Positions 1-12,338 of a stretch of DNA of 56,981 nt are shown in pieces. Positions within the stretch are counted from its first letter, which is position 1, and every line of letters begins with the position of its first letter. The position numbers and the translations under genes were made by a program. A model generated the notes under the pieces. The model saw nothing but the letters and a program-made list of their open reading frames with translations. It searched no databases and was not told the DNA's origin. This stretch comes from Nymphaea colorata (taxonomy: Eukaryota > Streptophyta > Magnoliopsida > Nymphaeales > Nymphaeaceae), in assembly GCF_008831285.2 (NCBI RefSeq), contig NC_045140.1, positions 29,599,478-29,656,458 of the forward strand, written 5' to 3'.

Positions 1-2630
1 GTCAACTGCCGAGGACTGGTCGCTGCTTGCTGGTTATGGCCGCTGCACAATTGCGGCAAGGGGGCCTGCTGCGGTAGTGCTGGCGTCGGACAGAAGCTGC
101 TGCCATCACTCGCTGAGTCGCGGGGTAGGACGCGCGCCGAGAATGAAGAAGCTGCCGCGGACTGCTGCGGACGTGCGGTCGAGGGTGCCTGGAGCGCTAG
201 GCTGCTGTCGGGTCGAGGGCCGCCTGTCTGGACGAAGCCGCCTGTCGGGTTGCCGCCGAGGTGCTGCTGCTGCGCGCTATCGACTATGGGGCTTGGCCTG
301 AAGGGCCGCCTGGAATGCCGAGGGGGGCTGCTGTCACAGCGACAGCGCCTGCCTGCCTATCTCCGGGATGTGGCTCGGCCACGTGCGTCGGTAGATGCCG
401 ACGGTGAGGAGTGACCGCTGCAAGGGCGGGCGAGCCGGCTGAACCTAATCCTAGCTAAGGCCGGTTCGGGCTGGGTTCGGCTGGGCTCTACTAGGTGGCT
501 GGTCTGGTCAAACAGGTTCGGGTTGGTGTAGGCTCAGTCAAATAGGGGCTCGGTTCGGTCAAGGGTGGACCTAGCTAAGAGGTGGTCCGAGTGGGTTGGC
601 TAGGGTCGAGCCAAAGCTCGCGGGGGTTGGTCAACGTTGACCAATAGTGGAGGGTTTGACTAGATGGGTGGTTGACTAAGTGGACCTAGCTTAGTGGGTC
701 CGGGTCAAGTAGGTCGAGGGTCACTCGAGGTAGGCTCGAGTCACTAAGGGAGGTTGCCAACGAAGTGGGCTCGGTAGAGAAATTGACTTAGCGTTGACTA
801 AGACTAAGGGTCAAGGTCGGGTTAGGTGGGCTCAGTAAGGGTTTAGCCTAGGGGTAGGTTCGGTGAGGGAGGTTGCCTAGTGGGTTCGGTTGACTGGGTT
901 GGTCTTACCCAGGGATTGCACCGATGCTTGCCACGTGGCAAGATGGACGGACACGACAGAAAGAGCTAGAAGAATGCTAGCTATTAGGAAATGAGCTCGG
1001 ATTCTCGCCTAAGTGTTAGGGAGAAACTCGACAAAGAAGGGAGAGGAGATTGGGGCAAAGGGCCAGGTGTCTCTCTCGGGTGAGTTCGAGTGAGGCAAGG
1101 GCTGAGATGTGGACACGTGGGGAAGATAGACGAATGAGGGGAGCTGCGAATCAGGTCAAGAGGAAAGAAGGAAACGGCTGAGACAGATAAGGAAAGGAGA
1201 TTGCGAGGTGGAGGGGTTTCCTAAGACTAAGGAGGCAAGATCCGAGGGAATAGAGGAAAGGATCTCGCAAGGCCTGGCTGAAGGACAAGTGGCAGAGCGC
1301 GGGACCAGGGTGAGGAGCTGGCTGGTGAGGTGGCAAGTGAGGTGGCAAGAGGCTGGCAGAGATTGCAACACGTGTCAAGATTAACCGTAAGAATCCTTGC
1401 GACCTAGGGTTGACGCGGTGGAGTAGCGAGGAGCTGGCAGAGAGATGCGGCTGCGCGGGATTGCTTCCTGATTTAGTGGAGCAGCTGATTGCGAGCTGAT
1501 CCTGGATCGGGACAGATGGCAGCAGCTGGGGAGAGGACTCAGATGGACGGTTGGATGGTGGACAGGTGTCCGGATGGATGGCTGCGATGGAACGGAGGTG
1601 GACTTACCCGAAATGGTAGATGCGACGGTGGAGGAAACTCCAATTCGCACCGCCGACCTGAGCTAACGCTCGGAGTCCAGTTGACCGTAATACCCCTTTT
1701 AGAATTTTAAATAAAACAGTAGGGAAGAAGGGCAAAAGGGTCCTTCACGCCAAAAACAATGGCGAGCACCGGAATACACAGCGGCGGCCGGATCTATGCT
1801 ACTTTCCGGCGAGGATCGATCTTGCGATCTAGCCGATGGAATTCGCCCTTCTATGGATTGCTTTATCGCATTTTTCCAGGCGATTCACTTAGGCTAATCC
1901 TCTTCTTCAGATCTTGACCAGAGAGCAGAATATCGGCACTTTCAGTCTGCTGGCCCGAGCGATCAAGAAGAGAAATCAAGGCCGATAGAACTTGATTCTT
2001 AAATTTATTTGTTTTTCTAATCCGGCCAAATCCCTACTAGGGACCGAACCTTGATTTCCAATACGCGGCTCGACCCGTACGTGCTGGTTAGAACGACAAA
2101 CACCAACAGCCGTAGTTCCCCTCTTCGGGTATGCCGAGGGAGGAACTAGGAGAAAGCGATCTGAGTTCTAACTCAGGTTACACCGATCTGGCAGCGAGAG
2201 GGAGATCAAGAGCCGTCTCCTCTTCGGTGTCTCGTTGAAGCCAACGGATTCACCCGTCCCTTCAACCTTCCCTATGCTGGAATCAGCCTCACAATACCCT
2301 CGTTATCAGGGCAAAGGCACCGATTCCAGAACTTTGAAAAAGCTCGAAAGGGGTACTTACGTGACAAGGGAGGGATCGCCGCCGGTGGTGGAGATCCGCC
2401 GATGCCTTCTTCCTTATGCCTGTGTCTCGGACGTCGGCTCTTCAAGGATTTTAGGACTGAGAAGCGTCGTGGTGGTAGAGGACGCGAGGAGGAAGAAGAT
2501 GCCTGGTTCACGGCTGAACAAGGTGGGAGACGAGAGGGGAGATGCCTCGAGCGAGGAGGAGAGATTGAGTAACACACCGAATTCCAACCTTGATTATTTT
2601 TTCGCATCCTTTGTACATTGAGTTTACAGA

Positions 2631-2637
2631 ATATATA
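2631..2637 (-). promoter_or_regulatory. TATA box in A 3' LTR
   Basis: An ATATATA run reads TATATAT in the element sense. It lies about 600 bases after the LTR start and just before a pyrimidine-rich stretch, the position at which every LTR family here has a TATA-like box. It is the likely retroelement promoter; the transcription start was not observed. Confidence 0.6.
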
Positions 2638-2818
2638 CTAAACATAATGCGAGCCCTAATTACATGTTAACCTAGCTCGCTAACTTAGTCTAATACAAAA
2701 ATGCGCAAGGCACAACCCGCCTTGCTAGGTCTCTACTTCAAAACTAGACGTTGACATGAAATAGAAGACGCAACATAAACCGGGCCTGGTGCCCAACTCG
2801 AATTCTAAACGCTAAAGT

Positions 2819-2871
2819 CCCTAAGCCTTGCGGACTTAGGGCGGGGACCTCGTGTGGGTTACCGCCCACAC
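2819..2871 (-). other. U3 double hairpin, A 3' LTR
   Basis: There are two adjacent inverted repeats. In the element sense the first (2852-2871) has arms GTGTGGG/CCCACAC around CGGTAA. The second (2819-2841) has arms CCCTAAG/CTTAGGG. A conserved ACGAGGTCCCC-type linker joins them. The pair lies between the polyprotein stop and the TATA box, and the same arrangement occurs in all other LTRs with changed but complementary arms. Confidence 0.65.
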
Positions 2872-2943
2872 TTCGGAATTTCGAGCACGGGTCAAGTCCG
2901 ATTGACTCAGACCTGAACCTAAGCCTCTCGGCTTTAGATAGGC

Positions 2944-5900
2944 TCAAGCGTTCGAGGAAGTTGGACTCACGCTCGGGTTACTCTGATCAAGCTCGGTGAG
3001 CCTCGCAATAGGTTCTAGAACGCCTTGAGTTCCACCTGGTTCGAGCACTCTTTCGGACCTAGTTGCTCCTCCCACGCCGCCCGCTGCAACTGGTTCGAGT
3101 GCTGACTTAGCCTCGCTTGGACCGTCTTCAAGTTGACTTAACGATTGCGCCCACAAGTCCGAGGCCTTTTGCCTTGGCCGACTGGTTCCGGCCTGATCAC
3201 GCCGAGCTGGGTCTGGACCTACAAGTGGGTCCGTAACAGATTCCCCCTCCCTAGAATGCGCTTGTCCTCGAGCGCTGGAGGAGGGAAAGCGATGAGCCAC
3301 TGACCCAAACTCTTCCCAAGAGGTTCCTCTGTCAGGCCCCTCCCATTCCACTAATACCTCATGCCTTGTTCTCCCTTGTCTCTGAACATATTTATGTTTA
3401 AGTATATGATAGGGAGTGGGCAAATTGTCCTGTTCCGGTATCTGCTCGATTACTGTAGGAACATCACCATGATGAGGCTTGAGCCTGGTGATATGGAAAA
3501 CTGGATGTACCATTGCTTCTCGTGGAAGCCCAAGTCGATACGCAGCTTTTCCTACCTTCTGTAATACCGGAAACGGTCCATAATACCTCGGTAATAGCTT
3601 AGAATAGGGTTGGCCCATTAACGATCACTGCTTGAGGGGCAACCTCTTTAACCATACGTAATCACCCACTTCGAATTCTCGATCTTTTCGCCCTTTGTTG
3701 TAGACCTGTCTCATCCTGTTCTGGGCTTTGGCAATGTTTTGCTTGAGGGAGTCAAGCACTTCCTCACGGGTGCGTAGCTCGCAGTCTACATTGTCGTCGC
3801 CTGCTGTACCTCCTTCATATCGAGGGATACTTGGAGTTGGGGTCCCATACACGCCTTCGTAAGGCGTCATCCCGGTTGACGAATGCAAACTGGTGTTATA
3901 AGACCACTCTGCCCAAGGTAAATATTTTACCCAGGTATGTGGTCGTTCTCCAGCAAAACACCTCAAGTAGGTCTCAAGAGATCGATTAACGATTTCGCTC
4001 TGCCCGTCTGTCTGTGGGTGATGGGCTGTACTAAAATTTAGCGTTGTACCCATAAGTTTCATGTACTCCTGCCAGAATGCGCTAAGGAAAATTGAATCCC
4101 TGTCACAAACGACTGATTGTGGCATCCCGTGGAGCTTTCCAACGTATTCCTGGTACACGCCGGCCACCATTGGCCCTTGATACGATCTAGGCAAGGGAGC
4201 GAAGTGGCTGTACTTGGTCAGACGGTCCACTACCACTAGCACAGCTTCCTTGCCTTCTGAGCGGGGCATGGCATCAATAAAATCCATGGTCACATCGGTC
4301 CATGGTTTGGCTGGTATGGGGAGGGGAACCAAGTGCCCTGGAGGTCTAATGGCCTCGTATTTGTGCCTCTGGCATACCAGGCAACTCCGTATGTACCTCT
4401 GTACCTCTGCCTTCATGCCACGCCACCAAAATTGGGCTTTGATTCTGCTTAGGGGTTTAGAAACCCCCTCATGACCCGCGGCAGGGGTGTCATGGAAATG
4501 ACGCAGGAGTTCCTGCTTAAGCCCAGACTCTGGAGGAACCACTGCTCGGTTCTTCCTATATAATAGATTCCCTCTAACTGTATAGAAGGGAATGGAACCT
4601 GGATGTTGTTCTGTTGATGCACGGATTAGCCTCATGGACTGATCTGCTTGCTGTTCCTGGGCTAACCTATCCCAAACATCAGTTTACACTACCGAAAGAG
4701 TCATGAACTGCTCAGTCAAATGAGAGAGAGAATCGGCCGCTGTATTTTCCGGACCCTTCTTGTATTCTATTTCAAAATCGTATCCAAGCAGTTTCGCTAA
4801 CCATCGTTGTTGGGTTGGCGTGGATACTCTCTGCTTCAACATATACTTCAGAGAATTTTGGTCCGTTTTCACTGTGAATCTGCGCCCTATAAGGTAGGGC
4901 CGCCACTTCTCAACTGCTAACACTATCGCTAGTAGTTCTTTCTCATAAGTAGAGAGAGGTTTCGCTCTACTTGTGAGTGCTTTAGACATATACGTGATAG
5001 GGTGGCCTCCTTGGCTGAGAACGGCCCCTATTCCAACCTCGCAAGCATCAGTCTCAATTGTGAATTGCTGGTTGAAATCCGGAAGTGTAAGAACCGGCGC
5101 AAACATAAGGGCAAGTTTTAACTTTTCAAAGGCTGCCCTAGCCTTGTCCGACCACTGAAAGGCTCCTTTCTTGAGCATCTGGGTCAAGGGCTGTGCGATA
5201 AGACCATATCCTTGAATAAAGCGCCTATAGTACCCAGTTAAACCGAGGAATCCGCGGAGTCCTTTCAAGTCCTTAGGCAGTGGCCACTTCTGCATGGCTT
5301 CTAATTTTTCGGGGTCTGCCCGAACCCCTTGTTGGCACACTATGTGCCCCAGATAACCAATAGAAGGTTGTCCAAAGCTGCATTTGGACATCTTGGCGTA
5401 TAACTGGTTATCTCTTAACACCTGAAGAGCAACTGCGAGATGCTTCTGATGTGATTCTTCAGACTGACTGTAAATTAAGATGTCATCAAAGAAAACTAAG
5501 ATGAAATCGCGGAGGTACTGTCTGAAGACGTCGTTCATGCACCTCTGAAATGTTGCTGGTGCGTTAGTCAGACCAAATGGCATGACGAGGAACTCGTAGT
5601 GCCCGTCATGCGTCCTGAATGCGGTCTTGGGGACGTCGTCCTTAAACATGCGAATCTAATGATAGCCGGCTCGTAAGTCGATCTTGGAGAAAATAGTTGC
5701 TCCGGCTAATTCATCCATTAACTCATCAATTACCGGTATGGGATGTCTATCCTTCACGGTGGCTTCATTCAAGGCGCGATAGTCTACACAAAAGCGCCAG
5801 GTGTTGTCCTTCTTCTTCACAAGTAAGACCGGCGAAGAGAAAGGACTGCTACTTGGTTGCACAATGCCACTTTCCAGCATTTCCTTAACCAGACGCTCAA

Positions 5901-8118
5901 TTTCTGCTTTCTGGTTATATCCATACCGATAGGGGCGTACATTAACCGGTTCTGCCCCTTGAGTCATTATGATCCTATGATCATAGGATCTCTGCGGTGG
6001 AAGCCCCTTAGGCTCCTCAAAGACGTCCTCATACTGATTAAGCACCAACTGAATTCGTTTTGGTACTATCTCTTTCTGCTCTTCTTTTTCTGGCACATCA
6101 GTAGTGAGTGCCATAACCCAACACGCGGGCTGCTCGGCTTCAATTGCTCGAAGTGCAGCCTTGGGACGAGTTGTGCTGGTTAAGCCCTGTAGCGTCATGG
6201 GCTCTTCGTCGCCGTCGGGAGTGAAGGTCATGCTGAAGTTCTTCACATCCCAAGAGATGATGCCAAGCATGAAAATCCATGGCATCCCGAGAATAAGGTC
6301 TACTCCATCTAGAGGAATGACTAGGAAGTCGATCTTAAATGGTTTCCTCTTGATCACAACTTCTATGCCTTTCCCTTCGTTATGGCACTTTAATCTCATA
6401 CCCCCTCCCACGATTATAGTTTGGGGGTGGCTTGATTCAAGGGAGACGTTACATTTTCTTGCTGCTTCCTCGGTTAGGAAGTTCTTGGTCGCTCCATTAT
6501 CAAGCAAGATTAGGACCTTGTGTCCGTTTATCCTCCCAAATACCCTGAATGAGTTGGGTTTGTTGGGATCTTGCATTGAATGCAGAGACTCGGCCTCTGT
6601 GGGTTTTTCTTCCTTGGCTGGAGTCTCTTCAATACGGACCTCTTTCTTTTTCTCGGCTGGTTTTGCTCGCCTCTTGGTAACTACTTCCTCATCTGACGAG
6701 GACGAGCTGGTCTCATACGGCGTTGTAGATGAATCACTACAAGAACTGGTCTCCTCATCACTCACCACCTGTACCCAGTAATACGTTGGGCACTGATGGT
6801 TTCTGTCCCATTTACCTTCACATCTGTAGCACAGGCCTTTACGCCTGAACTCTTCAATCTGTTTCGGCGTGAGGTAACGCGTGGGTGGTTTTCGGCCTTG
6901 CCCTTGATTTGGGCCTTGTGGTGGCCGATAGTCGCTCCCTCTTCGGAAGGGAGTTGGTTCCTTCCCTCTAAATCGAGAACCAGAGGAGTAGGAAGGTCTT
7001 CTCCTCTGCTTATCTATCTTGTGAGCCTTCTTCTCGGCTCTCTTCTCCTCTATTTGCTCCTCGTAGAGACGGGCCATGGCAAAACATTCCTCTAGCCTGT
7101 TGAAGCGATGAATTTTCAATTCTCTCTTCACTTCACTTTTAAGGCCACCCTTAAACGCTCCGATGAGGGCCTTCTCTGGCCACTGGACCATGCTAGCCAA
7201 CCTCTCAAACTGACATTGGTAGGCTGCCACTGTAGTGGATTGGACCAGATTCTTAAGGTCCTCATCATAATCGATGAATGTTGAATCTCCGAATTGTAAT
7301 TGGAGACTCGCCTTGTACTTGTCCCAGGTTGGATCTGCCGTCTTGTGATCGAACCACAAATAATGGGTTGTGGCCTCTCCTGTCATTTTCGCAGTGGCAA
7401 TCTCAATCCACTCGTCCTGGGGTACACGATGGCACAAGAAGTACCTCTCGGCCATGAATAACCACTCCCTTAAGTGTTCCCCGTTGAACTTGGGAAACTC
7501 ATAACGAACTGTGGGAGTTCGTCTCTCTTCCTGAGGATGGCGCTGAGCTCTTCTAGGACGTAGAGGAGATTCGTCCTGTTCCCCTTCTGAATCGTAGTAG
7601 GTACGATTCATTCTGCTGCTAGCGAATCTCTGCACTCTTGGCGTTCTGTAATATTCGCTAGTGGGCTCAATAGGTTGTCGCTCTGGCGGGGGACCCATGT
7701 GTAGAAGTCTGCCCCCTTCTGTACTTGTTCCGATGTGGGAGAGGTTGTTCGGGTCTATCTCAGTATCGGTGGGGTAGGTAGGAGCACCTAACACACCCTT
7801 TCCTTTATTCGGACCCTGAGTGGTCCTTTCCCCTCCTGGGTTTTGGTTGGCAGTTAACTGCCTTAAAAGACCCCGAATTTCATCCATTTCGTTTTGCCGC
7901 TCTCGGTTTTGTCTTTCTAATTCCCGTTTGCGGACTTGATCGGATTTGTTCATGTCGTTTCTCATTTGCAACAGCTCCTTTTCAATGTTCAGAATCCTGC
8001 CCATTGCATAGTTGGGAACGGGTCCCGCTTGTGTGCTTGGAGCTTCCTCTGGTTGATCGGTGAGGTGCTCCTCAAGGACAGGCTCATCGGGATTGAACTG
8101 CTTCTTTGACTTGCCCAT
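2944..8118 (-). pseudogene. Element A Gag-Pol polyprotein with three in-frame stop codons
   Basis: From ATG at 8118 one frame runs 1,724 codons to a stop at 2944, with no frameshift. It is interrupted by TAG at codon 821 (5658-5656), TAA at codon 1145 (4686-4684) and TGA at codon 1498 (3627-3625). Elements E and G have Gln (CAA), Glu (GAG) and Arg (AGG) there. The start M-G-K-S-K-K matches the other elements. Visible parts, in order: Gag, zinc knuckle (CYRC...HQC, about 6787-6834), protease with D-N-G instead of the usual D-S/T-G (about 6490-6505), reverse transcriptase with FFDDI (catalytic pair at 5482-5487), RNase H, integrase with H2C2 zinc finger and D,D,E core, and chromodomain. The tail lies inside the 3' LTR. 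The first stop falls in reverse transcriptase, so only Gag and protease could be made intact. Confidence 0.95.
3239..3252 (-). other. Polypurine tract of element A
   Basis: On the minus strand this reads AGGGAGGGGGAATC and directly abuts the 3' LTR. It is the usual site for plus-strand DNA priming. It is also coding: the polyprotein frame passes through it as R-E-G-E-S. Confidence 0.9.
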
Positions 8119-8728
8119 AGTTGTTTAGGGCGGTTTTATGTCAAAGAGCTACACAACGAATGAAATCCTAACTAAAATTCCAAAACTGACAAGCTGCCAC
8201 TCTCAAGTGAGATGCCGCTGTCCGACTCCTAAAACTGCTGGCTGATTCCTGCCTGAAGACGTGATCTGCCGACTGACTCTACCCTACTGCCCTATGCTGC
8301 CGCTGCCTTAGCTGCCGGTAGCGCGTCTAGAGGCAAGGGAGACGGGTTGGCCAGCCTAGTGCCGCGCTTCGCCTAAGCGCCTCGGCACTCTCACTTCGCC
8401 CACGGCCAGGCTTTTACAAGCCTAAATCACCGCACCCACCTGGTGCCTCGGTGACGAACCGGGAGCTCGGCTGCCCTCGGGTGCACGGGATGTACAGCCC
8501 TTTACTTGCTAAAGGTGAGCAAGCAAAGCCCTAAACACGTACGAAGACGGAAGTCGCGGGAACTCCAAAAACCAAAATCTGCTCTAGAAAACCGAAAATA
8601 AACTGACTCGAAAACCAAAAGAAGTCCACTGTCAAGCTGGAAATCTGAAAAGAAGACCGTCTGCACTGCCGTTGATGAAGCTTCTTCGTAGGTCCAAGTG
8701 CTCAAACCGACGGTGTTCCTCAAGATTC
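8119..8728 (-). other. Untranslated leader of element A with five-hairpin array
   Basis: This is the non-coding leader between the primer-binding site and the gag ATG. Five hairpins occur in sense order. H1 is 8505-8523 (arms CTTGCT/AGCAAG). H2 is 8479-8500 (GGG-TGTAC with GTGCA-CCC). H3 is 8427-8454 (arms TCACC/GGTGA and GCACC/GGTGC, GAG bulge, loop AGGTG). H4 is 8408-8423 (AGGCTT/AAGCCT). H5 is 8359-8388 (GTGCC/GGCAC and GCGCTT/AAGCGC, GAG bulge, loop AGGCG). Order and design match elements E, F and G although arm sequences differ. A packaging or dimerisation signal is the most natural reading, by analogy with retroviral leaders. No gene is seen in the rest. Confidence 0.7.
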
Positions 8729-8740
8729 GCTCTGATACCA
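8729..8740 (-). other. Primer-binding site of element A
   Basis: On the minus strand this reads TGGTATCAGAGC, complementary to the 3' end of plant initiator tRNA-Met. It lies two bases from the 5' LTR end, as in the other three elements. Confidence 0.93.
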
Positions 8741-11700
8741 ATTGTTAGGACCACACCGGCTAGGCCAGAATAATCCGACCAGTGCGATCCTAAACTTCCC
8801 AGGACCTTCTTGAGGCCTATTCTAAAAACCGAAAAACCTAAATGAATTACACACTTGTGCTACCCGGCCGGACAGGACCCCGGCGCAAACCCCAATAGGT
8901 AGGATAGTACAAGGGGAGGTTACCCGAAATCCCAATTTTCCTAACTCAGGTCTGCCTACTACAAAACACTAGCAGGGTTGTGAGGCTTTACAAAGCATGA
9001 ACGATACAATGATAACGCTCAATCTCACTCACAAACCACGCAAACCACGCTAACGTGCAAACAACACCCAACAGAAACAAATAGGTGGTCTCGCTCCTTG
9101 TGGTCGTGTCTCGGGCACAGTGCCCTCGAGGTACCTCACGGGGGAGCTAGGCCGAAGCCAAGGCTAAAACAGAAATACTGAAAACAAACTATTATGCTAC
9201 CTAAAACTGAAAACAAATCCCACCCGGAGCTACAAGGGGGATAGGAAACGATACCGCCCAAGGATCACCCTTGGCGTAGCCGGATAAGGTCTCGGGGTGA
9301 TGACCTGCCCCCGAGCACTGCAGCTCACAGAACAGGAAGACCGGCTGAGGCGTGCCTCCACGTAGTCTGCTGCTCGGACTGACCGCTGCTGGACCGCGCT
9401 GACGACCGGCCGCGCGCTGGTGGTCGGGTCGACTGCCGAGGACTGGTCGCTGCTTGCTGGTTATGGCCGCTGCACAATTGCGGCAAGGGGGCCTGCTGCG
9501 GTAGTGCTGGCGTCGGACAGAAGCTGCTGCCGTCACTAGCTGAGCCGCGGGGTAGGACGCGCGCCGAGAATGAAGAAGCTGCCGCGGACTGCTGCGGACG
9601 TGCAGTCAAGGGTGCCTGGAGCGCTAGGCTGCTGTCGGGTCGAGGGCCGCCTGTCTGGACGAAGCCGCCTGTCGGGTTGCCGCCGAGGTGCTGCTGCTGC
9701 GCGCTATCGACTATGGGGCCTGGCCTGAAGGGCCGCCTGGAATGCCGAGGGGGGCTGCTGTCACAGCGACAGCGCCTGCCTGCCTATCTCCGGGATGTGG
9801 CTCGGCCATGTGCGCCGGTAGATGCAGACGGTGAGGAGTGACCGCTGCAAGGGCCGGCGAGCCGGCTGAACCTAATCCTAGCTAAGGCCGGTTCGGGCTG
9901 GGTTCGGCTGGGCTCTACTAGGTGGCTGGTCTGGTCAAACAGGTTCGGGTTGGTGTAGGCTCAGTAAAATAGGGGCTCGGTTCGGTCAAGGGTGGACCTA
10001 GCTAAGAGGTGGTCCGAGTGGGTTGGCTAGGGTCGAGCCAAAGCTCGCGGGGGTTGGTCAACGTTGACCAATAGTGGAGGGTTTGACTAGATGGGTGGTT
10101 GACTAAGTGGACCTCGCTTAGTGGGTCCGGGTCAAGTAGGTCGAGGGTCACTCGAGGTAGGCTCGAGTCACTAAGGGAGGTTGCCAACGAAGTGGGCTCG
10201 GTAGAGAAATTGACTTAGCGTTGACTAAGACTAAGGGTCAAGGTCGGGTTAGGTGGGCTCAGTAAGGGTTTAGCCTAGGGGTAGGTTCGGTGCGGGAGGT
10301 TGCCTAGTGGGTTCGGTTGACTGGGTTGGTCTTACCCAGGGATTGCACCGATGCTTGCCACGTGGAACTAGGAGATGGCAGAAAGAGCTAGAAGAATGCT
10401 AGCTATTAGGAAATGAGCTCGGATTCTCGCCTAAGTGTTAGGGAGAAACTCGACAAAGGAGGGAGAGGAGATTGGGGCGAAGGGCCAGGTGTCTCTCTCG
10501 GGTGAGTTCGAGTGAGGCAAGGGCTGAGATGTGGACACGTGGGGAAGATAGACGGATGAGGGGAGCTGCGAATCAGGTCAAGAGGAAAGAAGGAAACGGC
10601 TGAGACAGATAAGGAAAGGAGATTGCGAGGTGGAGGGGTTTCCTAAGACTAAGGAGGCAAGATCCGAGGGAATAGAGGAAAGGATCTCGCAAGGCCTGGC
10701 TGAAGGACAAGTGGCAGAGCGCGGGACCAGGGTGAGGAGCTGGCTGGTGAGGTGGCAAGTGAGGTGGCAAGAGGCTGGCAGAGATTGCAACACGTGTCAA
10801 GATGAACGCGTAAGAATCCTTGCGACCTAGGGTTGACGCAGTGGAGTAGCGAGGAGCTGGCAGAGAGATGCGGCTGCGCGGGATTGCTTCCTGATTTAGT
10901 GGAGCAGCTGATTGCGAGCTGATCCTGGATCGGGACAGATGGCAGCAGCTGGGAAGAGGACTCAGATGGACGGTTGGATGGTGGACAGGTGTCCGGATGG
11001 ATGGCTGCGATGGAACGGAGGTGGACTTACCGGAAATGGTAGATGCGACGGTGGAGGAAACTCCAATTCGCACCGGCGACCTGAGCTAATGCTCGGAGTC
11101 CAGTTGACCGTAATACCCCTTTTAGAATTTTAAATAAAACAGTAGGGAAGAAGGGCAAAAGGGTCCTTCACGCCAGAAACAATGGCGAGCACCGGAATAC
11201 ACAGCGGCGGCTGGATCTATGCTACTTTCCGGCGAGGATCGATCTTGCGATCTAGCCGATGGAATTCGCCCTTCTATGGATTGCTTTATCGCATTTTTCG
11301 GGGCGATTCGCTTAGGCTAATCCTCTTCTTCAGATCTTCAGTCTGCTGGCCCGAGCGATCAAGAAGAGAAATCGAGGCCGATAGAACTTGATTCTTAAAT
11401 TTATTTGTTTTTCTAATCCGGCCAAATCCCTACTAGGGACCGAACCTTGATTTCCAATACGCGGCTAGACCCGTACGTGCTGGTTAGAACGACAAACACC
11501 AACAGCCGTAGTTCCCCTCTTCGGGTATGCCGAGGGAGGAACTAGGAGAAAGCGATCTGAGTTCTAACTCAGGTTACACCGATCAGGCAGCGAGAGGGAG
11601 ATCAAGAGCCGTCTCCTCTTCGGTGTCTCGTTGAAGCCATCGGATTCACCCGTGCCTTCAACCTTCCCTACGCTGGAATCAGCCTCACAATACCCTCGTG

Positions 11701-12025
11701 ATCAGGGCAAAGGCACCGATTCCAGAACTTTGAAAAACTCGAAAGGGGTACTTACGTGACAAGGGAGGGATCGCCGCCGGTGGTGGAGATCCGCCGATGC
11801 CTTCTTCCTTATGCCTGTGTCTCGGACGTCGGCTCTTCAAGGATTTTAGGACTGAGAAGCGTCGTGGTGGTAGAGGACGCGAGGAGGAAGAAGACGCCTG
11901 GTTCACGGCTGAACAAGGTGGGAGACGAGAGGGGAGATGCCTTGAGCGAGGAGGAGAGAGAGAGTAACACACCGAATTCCAACCTTGATTAATTTTTCGC
12001 ATCCTTTGTACATTGAGTTTACAGA

Positions 12026-12032
12026 ATATATA
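12026..12032 (-). promoter_or_regulatory. TATA box in A 5' LTR
   Basis: ATATATA on the plus strand reads TATATAT in the element sense. It is the same block as at 2631 in the other LTR, followed in sense by a pyrimidine-rich leader. In this 5' copy it would drive the genomic RNA. Confidence 0.6.
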
Positions 12033-12213
12033 CTAAACATAATGCGAGCCCTAATTACATGTTAACCTAGCTCGCTAACTTAGTCTAATACAAAAATGCG
12101 CAAGGCACAACCCGCCTTGCTAGGTCTCTACTTCAAAACTAGACGTTGACATGAAATAGAAGACGCAACATAAACCGGGCCTAGCGCCCAACTCGAATTC
12201 TAAACGCTAAAGT

Positions 12214-12266
12214 CCCTAAGCCTTGCGGACATAGGGCGGGGACCTCGTGTAGGTTACCGCCCACAC
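12214..12266 (-). other. U3 double hairpin, A 5' LTR (one mismatch per stem)
   Basis: This corresponds to 2819-2871. The hairpin at 12247-12266 has one G-to-A change within the GTGTGGG arm (plus-strand reading), and the one at 12214-12236 has lost one pair (ACATAGGG for ACTTAGGG). Both stems are therefore weakened in this copy of an already defective element. Confidence 0.6.
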
Positions 12267-12338
12267 TTCGGAATTTCAAGCACGGGTCAAGTCCGATTGA
12301 CTCAGACCTGAACCTAAGCCTCTCGGCTTTAGATAGGC

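Larger units (their letters stand above)
1..3238 (-). repeat. Element A 3' LTR, truncated by window start
   Basis: The LTR ends on the plus strand with GTCCGTAACA at 3238, the complement of the family start TGTTACGGAC, directly next to the polypurine tract. It matches 9428-12633 almost base for base. Read in the minus sense it holds the last 97 codons of the polyprotein (stop at 2944), a pair of hairpins (2819-2871), a TATA box (2631-2637), a pyrimidine-rich tract, a GTAAGT-rich leader section, and a long GC-rich section with many TTGAC and CACGTG motifs (about 440-1400). No separate gene is supported in it; the short frames on both strands lack family features. Confidence 0.93.

Noticed and set aside
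1322-1372. A tandem repeat GTGAGGTGGCAA in the A LTR
   Set aside because: Only about two units, also in the other LTR copy; too short to call a repeat array.
6104-6781. A long open frame antisense to the A polyprotein (225 codons)
   Set aside because: It is a shadow of the gag-pol frame; similar antisense frames occur in the other elements, and none has recognisable features.
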